From contig NZ_JAUYQU010000057.1 in assembly GCF_030697065.1 (NCBI RefSeq), positions 1 through 46,621 of the forward strand: a stretch of 46,621 bases of DNA, read 5' to 3'. The notes under the pieces were generated by a model. It saw nothing but the letters and a program-made list of their open reading frames with translations. It did not search any database and was not told the origin of the DNA. Source of the DNA: Bradyrhizobium sp. GTDB taxonomy: Bacteria > Pseudomonadota > Alphaproteobacteria > Rhizobiales > Xanthobacteraceae. The number at the start of each line of letters is the position of its first letter. Within the stretch, counting starts at the first letter, position 1. Position numbers and translations under genes: made by a program. This document shows positions 1 through 7,698 of the stretch, piece by piece.

Positions 1-37
1 TCTCGCCGCGATTGGCGATCAGAATTCGTTTGAACAT
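1..37 (-). CDS. Biotin-carboxylase-type acyl-CoA carboxylase alpha subunit, N-terminal fragment
   Basis: Only the first 12 codons lie in the window, reading MFKRILIANRGE on the minus strand from an ATG at 37. This N-terminus is the strongly conserved start of the biotin carboxylase domain (ILIANRGEIA) in acetyl-, propionyl- and methylcrotonyl-CoA carboxylase alpha subunits, which carry out ATP-dependent carboxylation of biotin. The Phe-Lys-Arg version resembles rhizobial propionyl-CoA carboxylase PccA more than AccC, but 12 residues cannot decide. The upstream stretch 38-290 is its leader and the gap to the divergent nuclease gene; I see no convincing gene there. The rest of the protein lies beyond the left edge. 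Confidence 0.75.
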   Translation of the reverse strand, partial: MFKRILIANRGE

Positions 38-323
38 GGGGCTATTTACTTGCAACCGAAGGGCGGGGTCCAGCCCGGCGGGCCGGCTGTCGAGGGGACG
101 TTTTCTCAGTTCCGTCGTACAGCAAAACTGAACGGAGGCAACGGTTTATGCGCTCCAATTCTGCTTCAGGGAGAGATTTAGCGCGCCGTCCCCGCCGGTC
201 GCCGCTGCCTGGGTTCACCAAGCACCTGGACCGCCCGAAGCTTTCGACGATCAACAGGCCCCTCGATCAACGTGCGAACTTCCCGTAACGTTGCCCGAAA
301 TATCGCAAAACCGAACAGAGGCA

Positions 324-1073
324 ATGGGCTGGATGCGTTTCCTGATCCTGATACTGGCAGTTCTCTGGGCTGGCCAAAGCTGGGCTGCCGGCGCGGTCGT
401 CAAGGACGGCGGCACCGTCGAGACGGCCGGCGTGACCTACCGGCTCGACGGCATCGATGCGCCGGAACTCGACCAGATGTGCATCGACGAGCACGCCGAT
501 CCCTGGGCCTGCGGCGTCGAGGCGCGCGACCATCTGAAAAAACTGATAGGCGACCGCGCCGTACGTTGTGAGGATCTCGGGCTGGCGCCTTACAGGAGCC
601 GGCATATCGGGATCTGCACCGTCGAGGGCGAGCCGGTCACGCTCAACCAACTCCTTGTCCGACAGGGGTTTGCCCTGAATTTCGAACCCTATGCCAGAGG
701 CCGATACAAGGACGACGAGGCGGGCGCCAGGGACAAGCGACTTGGACTCTGGAAGGGATGCTTCGCATCGCCCTACGAATTCCGCCGCGCCCGCAAGGAC
801 GGCAAGCTGCTGGGCGATGCCTGCAGGCCGGACAAGGATCAAGAGATCCGTGCGGTGCTGTTTCCCGAGCATCCCGTGATGCCGCCGGGCTGCAACATCA
901 AGGGCAAGCTGGCGGTGCGCGCCCGCGTGACCGGGAATGTCGGCCTTTATCACCTGCAGGGATGTCGAAGCTACCCCGGCACGACGGAGCCGGATCGCTG
1001 GTTCTGCACCGAGGAAGATGCCCAGGCCGCGGGATTTCGAAAGGCGTATAACTGCCAGGCCAAGCGCAAATAG
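324..1073 (+). CDS. Secreted thermonuclease (SNase)-like protein
   Basis: A protein of 249 residues with a signal peptide (about 1-22, cleavage near SWA/AG) followed by a staphylococcal-nuclease-like domain. The family signature [12 protein letters not shown] sits near residue 40. The later block YRSRHIGIC, the [12 protein letters not shown] segment and [11 protein letters not shown] also match the fold, so it probably acts on nucleic acid in the periplasm or outside the cell. About 85 C-terminal residues follow, with three Cys and a [11 protein letters not shown] / RWFC pattern. I recognise this as a recurrent C-terminal extension of rhizobial thermonucleases, function unknown. The ATG at 324 is chosen because AGAGG lies just upstream and it begins the signal peptide; an in-frame TTG at 291 is less likely. 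It stands alone. Confidence 0.8.
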   Translation: MGWMRFLILILAVLWAGQSWAAGAVVKDGGTVETAGVTYRLDGIDAPELDQMCIDEHADPWACGVEARDHLKKLIGDRAVRCEDLGLAPYRSRHIGICTVEGEPVTLNQLLVRQGFALNFEPYARGRYKDDEAGARDKRLGLWKGCFASPYEFRRARKDGKLLGDACRPDKDQEIRAVLFPEHPVMPPGCNIKGKLAVRARVTGNVGLYHLQGCRSYPGTTEPDRWFCTEEDAQAAGFRKAYNCQAKRK

Positions 1074-1088
1074 CGACCACATTCAGGT

Positions 1089-1253
1089 TCAAGACCGGCG
1101 CGCGTTCTCCGGCCGGGGACCCCTCGCCTTGCGCCCGGGACCGGCGCGCGGAAGCTTCGTCCATGGGGATTTTCGCGCGATCTTCTTCTTGATCTGGGTC
1201 CGCTTCTTCGGCGGTTTCTTGCGGCCGCTTTTGGCCGGCCCGATTGCTGCCAT
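1089..1253 (-). CDS. Small very basic hypothetical protein (54 aa)
   Basis: A short minus-strand frame with ATG at 1253 and a good ribosome binding site (GGGGAGA, about 7 bases upstream). The 54-residue product begins MAAIGPAKSGRKKPPKKRT and is roughly 40% Lys/Arg with several Pro and Gly and no acidic residue until Glu49. No family is recognised; the composition suggests nucleic-acid or ribosome binding, which is inference only. It starts 27 bases after the stop of the acidic Pro-rich microprotein upstream, so the two are probably one transcript. The stop lies close to and convergent with the nuclease gene stop. Confidence 0.5.
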   Translation of the reverse strand: MAAIGPAKSGRKKPPKKRTQIKKKIARKSPWTKLPRAGPGRKARGPRPENARRS

Positions 1254-1280
1254 CGTCGTCTCCCCGCCTTGAATGTCCGG

Positions 1281-1424
1281 CTAAACCCGCTTGGGTCTCG
1301 GTTGACCCGGCTCCTTGACCGGCTCCGGTTCCGGTGAAGGCGGCTCGATCGGGGGCGGCGGCGGGTCCAGATTGGGGACATCGGGGCCCTTCTCGGGTTC
1401 GGGGCCTGATCCTTCGATTGCCAT
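1281..1424 (-). CDS. Small acidic proline-rich hypothetical protein (47 aa)
   Basis: A minus-strand frame with ATG at 1424, preceded by GAGGGAG at a suitable distance. The 47-residue product starts MAIEGSGPEPEKGPDVPN and continues with a Pro5 run and alternating Pro-Glu pairs, ending PRPKRV. Nearly 40% is Pro. It has no signal peptide or membrane segment and is probably disordered. I recall similar Pro/Glu-rich microproteins in Bradyrhizobium genomes, without assigned function. It is the first gene of a probable two-gene unit with the basic 54-aa protein. Its Shine-Dalgarno lies inside a perfect 8-bp hairpin (1434-1458), which may limit translation. Confidence 0.5.
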   Translation of the reverse strand: MAIEGSGPEPEKGPDVPNLDPPPPPIEPPSPEPEPVKEPGQPRPKRV

Positions 1425-1433
1425 CAGATGATC

Positions 1434-1458
1434 TCCCTCACTCCGTTTCCGTGAGGGA
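1434..1458 (-). promoter_or_regulatory. Hairpin enclosing the ribosome binding site of the 47-aa microprotein
   Basis: TCCCTCAC (1434-1441) is the exact reverse complement of GTGAGGGA (1451-1458), with a 9-base loop. On the minus strand the GAGGGA used as Shine-Dalgarno for the gene starting at 1424 lies in the 3' arm. It could mask the ribosome binding site, or act as the 3' stem-loop of the c-di-GMP gene that ends at 1530 on the same strand; no U-tract follows. Confidence 0.4.
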
Positions 1459-1529
1459 CAATGGCGGTTTCGACGGAATGTTCCAGCAAAGGTCCGGGCT
1501 GCAACGCCTTCAGTGCGGGACCGCCGCCC

Positions 1530-4250
1530 TCACGCCACCTCGGCGGCAGCCTCGCGGCCGCACGCCAGCATGTCGCGGATTTCTTGCGCCGGGCGCGCGG
1601 CGCTGAACAGGTATCCCTGCATCTGCGTGCATCCGAGCGACTGCACGGTCTCGCGCTGCTGCTCCGTCTCTACCCCTTCCGCGGTCGTGATCATGTCGCG
1701 GTCGGCGGCGATGCTGACGACGGCCCTGATGATGGAGGCCGAACCGGTGCCGTGCGTCAGTTCCTTGACGAAGCTGCGGTCGATCTTGATCTTGTCGAAG
1801 GGAAACCGCTGCAGGTAGCTCAGCGACGAATAGCCGGTCCCGAAATCGTCCAGCGCGATGTGGACCCCGAGCGCACGAAGCTGGTTGAGCGCCACCAGCG
1901 CCGCGTCGTCATCGGCAATCAGCACCGCTTCCGTGATCTCGAGTTCCAGCCGGCGCGGGTCGAGACCGGCATCGGCGAGCGCGGTGGCAACCTTCAGGGA
2001 CAGCGTCGGCGACCTGAACTGGACGGGAGACACGTTGACGGCAACGCGGATATCGGCAGGCCAGGCCGCGGCTTCGGCGCAGGCGGTGCGCAGCACCCAC
2101 TGCCCGATCTCCTCGATCAGGCCGGTTTCCTCTGCCACCGGAATGAAATCGGCCGGCGAGACCATGCCGCGCACCGGATGCCGCCACCGCAGCAGCGCCT
2201 CGCATCCGGTGATCGCATTGCTGCGCAGATCGACAATCGGCTGGTAGTGGATCTCGAAGCCGCCTCTGGCGATCGCGGTCCGCAGATCCCGCTCGAGTTC
2301 GCGACGGAGGTTGGCGTGCGCTTCCATCGACGGCTCGAAGAAGCGATGGGTCCGGCGGCCGGCCGCTTTCGCCGCATACATCGCGAGATCGGCGCTTTTC
2401 AGCAGCCCGAACAAATCGGTACCGTGGCGCGGCGCGATCGAAACGCCGATGCTGGCGTCACCGCCGAGGCTGTGGCCGAGGCAATCGAACGGCGTTCGCA
2501 GCGCCTGATAGACCTTCGCGATCAGCGCCTCGACGTCGTCGTCGGAGTCGACGTCGCGCTGCAGGATGGCGAATTCATCCCCGCCAAGCCGGGCGACGAA
2601 GTCGCTCGGTCCGACGGATTCGAGCAGGCGTCCCGACACGCCCCTCAGGAACTCGTCGCCGATCAGGTGGCCAAGCGAGTCGTTGATCCGCTTGAACTCG
2701 TCGATGTCGATGTAGAGGATGGCGAACTGAACGTCGGCGGTCTGCAACAGCAACCCCTCCGCATGCCGCTGGAACAGCGTGCGGTTCGGCAGGTTGGTCA
2801 AGGCGTCGTAATGGGCGAGATGCTCGATCTTGGCCGCGACACGGCGCCGCTCGGTGACGTCTTCCAGCGTGGTGGCCCAGCCACCGTCCGGCGACCGCTT
2901 GTAGACCAGCCGGATCATGCGGCCGTCAGGGACCGAAATCACGGTGTCGTTGATCAGGTCATCCTTCGGGTCGAGAAATCTCGCGCAATAGGCGTCGACG
3001 TCGCCGACGAAGGAACCCAGATCCTGGCGATGACGGATGAGGTCGCGCAGATGGCAGCCGGGCTTGGCGACGTCAGGCGATACGCCGAACATGTCGATAT
3101 AGCGCTGGTTGCAGATGACGAGGCGGCCCGAAGCGTCGAACAGCAGCAGTCCCTGGGTCATGTTGTTGATGGCCTGGTCGAGATGCTGGCTCTTCTCGCC
3201 AAGCAGCCGCTGGGCGGCTTCGTGCTGACGTTTCAGCTGGCGAACGATCAGGTAGATCGTGGCGACGACGACGATCACGGCGAGAAGGGCGGCGGAAAAC
3301 TGCAGCTTGCTCTGGGCCCGCCAGTCGGCGAGCGCCGACGAAACGTCGGTTGAGGCCACGATCAGGATCGGGAAATTCGTCAGGGACCGGATCGAACCGA
3401 TTCTTTCCTCGCTGTGGGCGGTATGCTTGAAGCGCCCGGACGAATTGCCGCCCACCGCCAGCGCCTTCTGGAACGACGGCGATGTGCTGACATTCTTGCC
3501 GATCAGACTGTCGTCATGCGGATAGCGGGCAATGACCGTGCCATCGCGGTGGATCATCGAGATCGTGGTGTCGCCTCCCAGCGCCAGGGAAGCGACGAAA
3601 CTCTGAAAATGCGAGGGTTCGACACCCCGGGTCGCAAAGCCGATCAGTTCGCCGTGGCGGCCGGTAATCTTGCGCGCGAAGATCGTCGTCCATTTTTTCG
3701 TCACCTTGCTGACGGCCGGCTCGACGATCACGTCGGGAACCGGCTCGCCCGAGGTAAATTCGCGGAAATAGCGCCGGTCCCTGATATTCACATCCTCCAC
3801 CGGCCACATCTCCGATGTGTTGATCAATTGTCCCCTGGCATTGAACACGTTCAGACCGCCGACATGCGGAAGTGCCGCGAGCTTGGTGCGCAGCATCTCA
3901 TGCGCGGCCTGGGTCGACATCTGCCGTTCGAAGCCCTCGGCGGTAGTCGCGCTGCCTGCCTGCATATGTCCGACGACGACGCCATGAACATGCTGGAGAT
4001 CGGCGAGTTGCTGGTCGAAATGACGGGACAGCAGCAGCGCGCTGTTGGTCAGTTCGCGCTCGCTGACCTCGAGCGCGCGCTCGCGGAATTCGAGGGCGAG
4101 ATACCCGGTGCCGAGCGCGATCGCGACCACGAGCGCGGCACCGCACAGGATGAGCCACCGGATCGCGCCCGGTCTTGCGCTGGAGCGCGCACCATCGCGC
4201 GACAGCGGTCGGCCGTCCGAACTGACACTATCCGATGAACCGCTCGACAT
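1530..4250 (-). CDS. Membrane dCache-PAS-GGDEF-EAL c-di-GMP signalling protein
   Basis: A protein of 906 residues that makes or breaks cyclic di-GMP in response to a periplasmic signal. Order: TM1 (about 30-53); periplasmic double-Cache region (about 60-285) with Cache-like FYxR/RDR patterns; TM2 (about 292-312); PAS domain; GGDEF domain with intact RLGGDEFAIL; EAL domain. The EAL catalytic set is complete: EALLRW, NVS, LEITE, LDDFGTG, IKID, EGVET and QGY. The residues just before GGDEF read GPSDFVARL, so the RxxD product-inhibition site is absent. ATG at 4250 is favoured (GGGACGGGAA upstream, then a cytoplasmic Ser-rich leader); in-frame starts at 4274 or 4343 would add up to 31 residues. 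It stands alone. Net activity (cyclase or phosphodiesterase) cannot be read from sequence, though the full EAL set favours phosphodiesterase. Confidence 0.9.
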   Translation of the reverse strand: MSSGSSDSVSSDGRPLSRDGARSSARPGAIRWLILCGAALVVAIALGTGYLALEFRERALEVSERELTNSALLLSRHFDQQLADLQHVHGVVVGHMQAGSATTAEGFERQMSTQAAHEMLRTKLAALPHVGGLNVFNARGQLINTSEMWPVEDVNIRDRRYFREFTSGEPVPDVIVEPAVSKVTKKWTTIFARKITGRHGELIGFATRGVEPSHFQSFVASLALGGDTTISMIHRDGTVIARYPHDDSLIGKNVSTSPSFQKALAVGGNSSGRFKHTAHSEERIGSIRSLTNFPILIVASTDVSSALADWRAQSKLQFSAALLAVIVVVATIYLIVRQLKRQHEAAQRLLGEKSQHLDQAINNMTQGLLLFDASGRLVICNQRYIDMFGVSPDVAKPGCHLRDLIRHRQDLGSFVGDVDAYCARFLDPKDDLINDTVISVPDGRMIRLVYKRSPDGGWATTLEDVTERRRVAAKIEHLAHYDALTNLPNRTLFQRHAEGLLLQTADVQFAILYIDIDEFKRINDSLGHLIGDEFLRGVSGRLLESVGPSDFVARLGGDEFAILQRDVDSDDDVEALIAKVYQALRTPFDCLGHSLGGDASIGVSIAPRHGTDLFGLLKSADLAMYAAKAAGRRTHRFFEPSMEAHANLRRELERDLRTAIARGGFEIHYQPIVDLRSNAITGCEALLRWRHPVRGMVSPADFIPVAEETGLIEEIGQWVLRTACAEAAAWPADIRVAVNVSPVQFRSPTLSLKVATALADAGLDPRRLELEITEAVLIADDDAALVALNQLRALGVHIALDDFGTGYSSLSYLQRFPFDKIKIDRSFVKELTHGTGSASIIRAVVSIAADRDMITTAEGVETEQQRETVQSLGCTQMQGYLFSAARPAQEIRDMLACGREAAAEVA

Positions 4251-4424
4251 GTTCCCGTCCCTGCTCACCCGCATCTTTAGCGGGGCCGGTAACAAGAGGC
4301 GGTTAGGAAAACGAGTTATCGGGAGGTTAACAGGCTGACGCAATCCGGCGCCGGCGGCAGCAGATTACCGGGCAGCCTGCGCCCGCGCGGAAAAGGTGAC
4401 GTCGCCGTCCAGGCTGCGACCCGG

Positions 4425-4935
4425 CCATCCGACGGGCAAATCACTTCCGGTAATCAGAATTAATGTCAAGCCCTTCACGCAAAAATATTTCTGTTTATCA
4501 GAATCTACAACCAGGCTATATCAATGGCCATCCCGTCCCACTCCGAGGGGCGTTGCGCAAGGTCACCAGTGCGGGACGGGGATGCGGTGGACGCGGATGG
4601 CGCTCCTGACCCGAGTGCCTGAAACGGATGCGAAATCGTGCGGTCCTGACACCTCGGTGCTGGTGTCAAACTTGCGGTGAGACCCGCAGGTGACGGCGGC
4701 AAGAAAGCCGATCGCCGGGGAGACCACGTATAAGCAAAAACCATCGCGCGGGGAGTGCCGGGTGATTCCGGTGTGACCTGACAACGCGTGTGCACTCTAC
4801 CTCTACCCATTGCACACGTGGCTATCGGGCGCATCGGGCGCCCGGCATTCCCCGCGCCCTCTGATTGCAGAGGGCGGGAAATTTCCGGCAAACCTCGGGC
4901 GAAAGCTGCCGCGAGATCGCGAAGGCATGTCTGGA
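4425..4935. repeat. Dispersed non-coding repeat, copy 1, with several hairpins
   Basis: This stretch carries no convincing gene. It is homologous, in direct orientation, to the right edge of the window. Both copies share the order CATCCC.TCC ... AGGGGCGTTG ... GTCACC ... GGATGCGGTGGACGC (4580-4594 and 46530-46544). From memory this is a common intergenic repeat of Bradyrhizobium/Rhodopseudomonas genomes. Inside are three perfect stems: CGTGTGCA/TGCACACG (4787-4794 with 4811-4818), GGGCGC/GCGCCC around 4828-4844, and CGCCCTCT/AGAGGGCG (4855-4862 with 4869-4876, loop GATTGC). The ends are approximate. It could be a non-autonomous mobile element or encode a structured RNA. Confidence 0.65.
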
Positions 4936-4981
4936 GTTTGAGACATGTCCGGAGCTTGAACTTGCCGATGCCCGCCGTACC

Positions 4982-5293
4982 CTACAACCCGACAAACCCG
5001 CGCAGCTTTGACACGGTTTCGGCGGCATCCTGGGCTTCCTCGGTGGTCAGGACGGTGACTTCACCGCTGCGCCGGTGCAACACGCTGTGATGGATGATCG
5101 CGCCGGAAGCGCCGTCCTTTTCCGACTTCACCGCGATGTCGTCGATGTCGGAAAGCTCGAACTCGACCGGCTTCTTGTTCCACAGCAGCAGTTTTTTCTG
5201 CAGCGTCGCCTTGCCGTAGTCCTTGTCGAGCGTGAGTGTCGTGGAGCCGGCTTTCAAAACCAGCTTGCCGGGAATTTCCTCGATCTGTTTCAT
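4982..5293 (-). CDS. Hypothetical protein, probably beta-rich (103 aa)
   Basis: ATG at 5293 is preceded by GAGGGAAC, and the frame is compact and codon-typical for the window, so it is probably real. The product starts MKQIEEIPGKLVLKAG and shows alternating hydrophobic/polar strands (TTLTLDKDYG, KKLLLWNKKPVEFELSDIDDI), then GAIIHHSVLHRR and a C-terminal helix (EEAQDAAETVSKLRGF). This pattern of about six strands plus one C-terminal helix resembles a PH-like fold, but that is inference from pattern only. No signal peptide or membrane segment. It lies between repeat copy 1 and the GNAT gene on the same strand. Confidence 0.6.
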   Translation of the reverse strand: MKQIEEIPGKLVLKAGSTTLTLDKDYGKATLQKKLLLWNKKPVEFELSDIDDIAVKSEKDGASGAIIHHSVLHRRSGEVTVLTTEEAQDAAETVSKLRGFVGL

Positions 5294-5431
5294 GGCACGT
5301 TCCCTCGCTACCTCGAAGTGAACTCGACCGGTCCCCCGCCGGTTGCACGCAGCCCCATGCTTTCTTTTGCCGCAGGCTACCTCCGCGCAGCCGGTGTGTC
5401 ATCAGGACAATTGGTCTCGGCAGTGCGACAC

Positions 5432-6019
5432 TCAGGGTCGGGGCCGCAGCATCGGCGTCAACACCGGAGACGAGCCGCTCTGAATCCTGCCGATGATCCG
5501 GAAGCCGTGGCGTTCGTACAGGGAAATATTGCGCGGGTTCGAGCTTTCGAGATAGGCGGCGATGCCCTGCGCGTCGCAGCGCCGCAGCGCGTGTTTCAGC
5601 AGCACGGCGCCGAGACCTCGTCCCATCCAGTTCGGATCGGCGGCGATCAGCGGAAGATACCAATGCGGCTCGCGGGGATGATATTCGGCCATGCCTTTCA
5701 GGACGGCGCCGATATCCCCGGCGATCTCGGGGCGCAGGGCTCCCTCCATGACGGCGCCCATTTCCGCATCGTCGGGCTCGACGCCCGGCGGCAGCCAAAG
5801 GGCGGCGGCCCGGGCCCCGTCGGTGATGTCCGCTGTGCCATGCTCGAAGGCCCGGCCGCCGAAGGCTTTGACAAATCGAGGCATTATTCTGAGATATTGC
5901 GACGAGTCCGGCCAGACCCAGCGAGTCATCGGGTCGGTTGCAAAGCCGAGCACGATGGTATCGATCGCGCTCGCCTGGAGGCTCGCGTCCGCGGATCTCA
6001 CTTCCGGAACCGCCGACAT
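5432..6019 (-). CDS. GNAT family N-acetyltransferase
   Basis: A soluble protein of 195 residues. ATG at 6019 has a near-perfect GGAGGCAA ribosome binding site. The acetyl-CoA pyrophosphate loop is visible as NWMGRGLGAVLL (about residues 129-140), followed by the helix KHALRRCDAQG, the strand AAYLESSN and the ending SLYERHGFRIIGRI, which is the usual GNAT C-terminal block. The N-terminal half (FATDPMTRWVWPD, ALWLPPG) resembles the tabtoxin-resistance/puromycin-acetyltransferase-like branch. It would move an acetyl group from acetyl-CoA to an amine; the substrate is unknown. It is divergent from the Tyr-rich protein gene at 6163. Confidence 0.85.
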   Translation of the reverse strand: MSAVPEVRSADASLQASAIDTIVLGFATDPMTRWVWPDSSQYLRIMPRFVKAFGGRAFEHGTADITDGARAAALWLPPGVEPDDAEMGAVMEGALRPEIAGDIGAVLKGMAEYHPREPHWYLPLIAADPNWMGRGLGAVLLKHALRRCDAQGIAAYLESSNPRNISLYERHGFRIIGRIQSGSSPVLTPMLRPRP

Positions 6020-6162
6020 CGTGTTGCCTCCTTGTTTCCGCTGTTGAACCGATGTTCATCAAGATTAAATTTGCTGGATGGACTTGCGCAACCTCCCTCC
6101 GCGGGAAACCTTGGGTTAGGTTACAAGTTGGAAGGCCCGGGAAAATTGGAAGGGTTTTGGAC

Positions 6163-6603
6163 ATGAAGAAAGCAATAATGGCGTTAGTGACCGCTGCCGT
6201 CGTCGGCTTCTCGGCCATGGCGGCGCCGTCTCCGGCGGAAGCGCATTGGCGGGGAAGGGGTTTTGGTCCCGGCCTGGCGGGCGGACTGATTGCGGCCGCG
6301 GTGGTTGGCGGCATCGCCTCCAGCGCCTACGCCTACGGTCCGCGTTATGGTTACGGTTACGGCTATGCGCCGGCCTATTACGGCGGCTATGCGCCGGCCT
6401 ATTATGGCGGCTACGCGCCGGCCTATCGCTATGCCCCGGCCTATTACGGCGGATACCGGTCGACCTATTACGCTCCGGCCTATTACCCCCGGGTCCGTCG
6501 TGTCGTTCGTCCGGCCTACGTCTATTATGGCGGACCGCGATACTACGGAGCCCGCTACTACGGCGGCGGACCGCGGATCCATCGCGCCTATCGTCGTTGG
6601 TGA
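6163..6603 (+). CDS. Secreted Tyr/Gly/Pro repeat protein
   Basis: A protein of 146 residues. ATG at 6163 follows a GGAAGGG-type site; the frame extends upstream but has no better start. A signal peptide (1-27, cleavage after PAEA) leads to a short Gly/Ala-rich hydrophobic stretch (GLIAAAVVGGIASSAYA), then low-complexity sequence made of YAPAYYGG units and related YYGGPRYYG blocks, ending RIHRAYRRW. Rhizobial genomes often have such short exported Tyr/Gly-rich proteins, sometimes annotated as BA14K-like or as hypothetical; an envelope or surface role is inference. A strong terminator follows at 6638-6667. Confidence 0.75.
   Translation: MKKAIMALVTAAVVGFSAMAAPSPAEAHWRGRGFGPGLAGGLIAAAVVGGIASSAYAYGPRYGYGYGYAPAYYGGYAPAYYGGYAPAYRYAPAYYGGYRSTYYAPAYYPRVRRVVRPAYVYYGGPRYYGARYYGGGPRIHRAYRRW
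6364..6453 (+). repeat. In-frame 24-bp tandem repeat (YAPAYYGG)
   Basis: The unit TATGCGCCGGCCTATTACGG + CGGC occurs at 6364-6387 and, with one change, at 6388-6411. A truncated unit follows at 6412-6426, and another near-complete unit at 6430-6453. Copies differ mostly at third codon positions, so the repeat is kept in frame. Its length is likely to vary between strains by slippage. Confidence 0.8.
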
Positions 6604-6637
6604 TCGCCTGGCGCGACAGGACTGATAACTGATAACC

Positions 6638-6667
6638 AAAAGGTCGCAGATTTTCTGCGACCTTTTT
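6638..6667 (+). terminator. Rho-independent terminator after the Tyr-rich gene
   Basis: AGGTCGCAGA (6641-6650) pairs exactly with TCTGCGACCT (6654-6663) around a TTT loop, extended by A/T pairs, and is followed by a T-run to 6667. Confidence 0.9.
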
Positions 6668-6813
6668 CATGCATGGGTGCTTCCTGCATGGCGGCTTCCG
6701 ATACGTGGAACTTCTTCCGCTGAGATACCGGTCCGCGCACTGGAACTGCGAAATGTCGGAACATCGCCGCGGTCCAACGGTTGATAGGCATCACCCATTT
6801 CATGGAGGTCAAG

Positions 6814-7203
6814 ATGACCAATCGCCTTACCGCTTCAATCATTGCCGCGTCGCTGCTCGCATCCGGCGCCGCGTTCGCCCAATCCACCACCGTCGAGGGT
6901 GCGCGGGGTGGAGCTGCAGCCGGTGGTGCCGTAGCGGGTCCGGTCGGCCAGGCCGTCGGCGGCACGGTCGGTGCTGCGGTCGGTCTCGGGCTCGAAATCC
7001 CGAACGCCGTGATCACATCGATCGTGGGCGCGCAGGCGCCATCGGTAACCGTTCGCGAGAGAATCGTGGTCGGGGAGCCGCTGCCGGCCAGCGTGGAACT
7101 GCGCACTGTTCCAGATCACACCGAGTATCGCTACGCCGTGGTCAATGACCGCCGGGTGATCGTCGAGCCGCGCACGCGCAAGATCATCAAGATCATCGAC
7201 TGA
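6814..7203 (+). CDS. DUF1236 domain-containing exported protein
   Basis: A protein of 129 residues. ATG at 6814 is chosen because GGAGGTC lies 6 bases upstream and it opens a clear signal peptide (MTNRLTASIIAASLLASGAAFA, cleavage before Q). A Gly/Ala-rich segment follows (GGAAAGGAVAGPVGQAVGG), resembling glycine-zipper helices. The C-terminal part carries the DUF1236 signature VVGEPLPASVELRTVP ... YRYAVVNDRRVIVEPRTRKIIKII. The family is common in Bradyrhizobium and its function is unknown. It is a single gene ended by its own terminator at 7229-7259. Confidence 0.85.
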   Translation: MTNRLTASIIAASLLASGAAFAQSTTVEGARGGAAAGGAVAGPVGQAVGGTVGAAVGLGLEIPNAVITSIVGAQAPSVTVRERIVVGEPLPASVELRTVPDHTEYRYAVVNDRRVIVEPRTRKIIKIID

Positions 7204-7228
7204 CCGAGGCAACAGAGCATCCATCAAT

Positions 7229-7259
7229 CCTCGCGGGGAAATTTCCCCGCGGGGTTTTT
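7229..7259 (+). terminator. Rho-independent terminator after the DUF1236 gene
   Basis: CGCGGGGAAA/TTTCCCCGCG forms an uninterrupted palindromic stem (about 7232-7251, extended by outer CC/GG pairs), followed by TTTTT at 7255-7259. Confidence 0.88.
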
Positions 7260-7264
7260 GCGTC

Positions 7265-7621
7265 TTACGACAATCCAGCGCGGCGCGATCGCACCATGAT
7301 CCAGCCGACGCCCGCCGCGAGCAAGAGGCCTGCACAGGCCGCCAGCGCGTCGACGACGAAATCCGACCATCTCGCGTGCCGTCCCGGTGCCCAGAACTGC
7401 AGGACCTCGATCAGCCCGATCACCGCGATGGCGATCAGCGTGGTCAGCCAGCGGCGCTGCGGATAGGCCAGACCGAAGGCTAGCCCGATCAGCAGGAAGG
7501 CCAGCGCATGCTCGCCTTCCTGCCCAAGCTCGGAATGCGGCCGCAACCCCGGCGGTCCCAGTGTGGCGAAAGCCACAGCGGCGGCCAGCAGCCAGGCTAG
7601 TCCTTTGAGGAGAAAGGTCAT
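7265..7621 (-). CDS. VanZ family membrane protein
   Basis: A protein of 118 residues with about four hydrophobic segments (near 4-23, 38-54, 62-78 and 92-108). The sequence between them, SELGQEGEHALAFLLIGLAFG ... QRRWL ... IEVLQFWAPGRHARWSDFVVDALAACAG, matches the VanZ-like fold: a conserved EH in helix 2 and ExxQ..PGR....D in helices 3-4. The family was named for teicoplanin resistance in enterococci, but most members have no proven role. ATG at 7621 is chosen over an in-frame GTG two codons earlier. It is a single gene convergent with the DUF1236 gene. Confidence 0.78.
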   Translation of the reverse strand: MTFLLKGLAWLLAAAVAFATLGPPGLRPHSELGQEGEHALAFLLIGLAFGLAYPQRRWLTTLIAIAVIGLIEVLQFWAPGRHARWSDFVVDALAACAGLLLAAGVGWIMVRSRRAGLS

Positions 7622-7698
7622 CGCCACCGGATAACACGTTTGCCGGCCGGATATGCTGCAGATGCGAAGTCGCGAGGTCCCTTGGTTAATGCCTGATT

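Noticed and set aside
42..254. A 70-codon minus-strand frame upstream of the carboxylase gene
   Set aside because: It has only a TTG start, no ribosome site and no recognisable pattern; it is more likely the leader of the carboxylase gene.
1461..3353. A 630-codon plus-strand frame opposite the GGDEF-EAL gene
   Set aside because: It is the mirror of a clearly real gene in GC-rich DNA and its product is low-complexity Asp/Gly/Arg/Val-rich with no domain.
4396..4891. Short frames on both strands inside repeat copy 1
   Set aside because: They match no family and lie in a repeated, hairpin-rich non-coding element.
5061..6314. A 417-codon minus-strand frame overlapping the small unknown and the GNAT gene
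   Set aside because: It overlaps two better-supported genes on the same strand in another frame and is Arg/Ala-rich out-of-frame translation.
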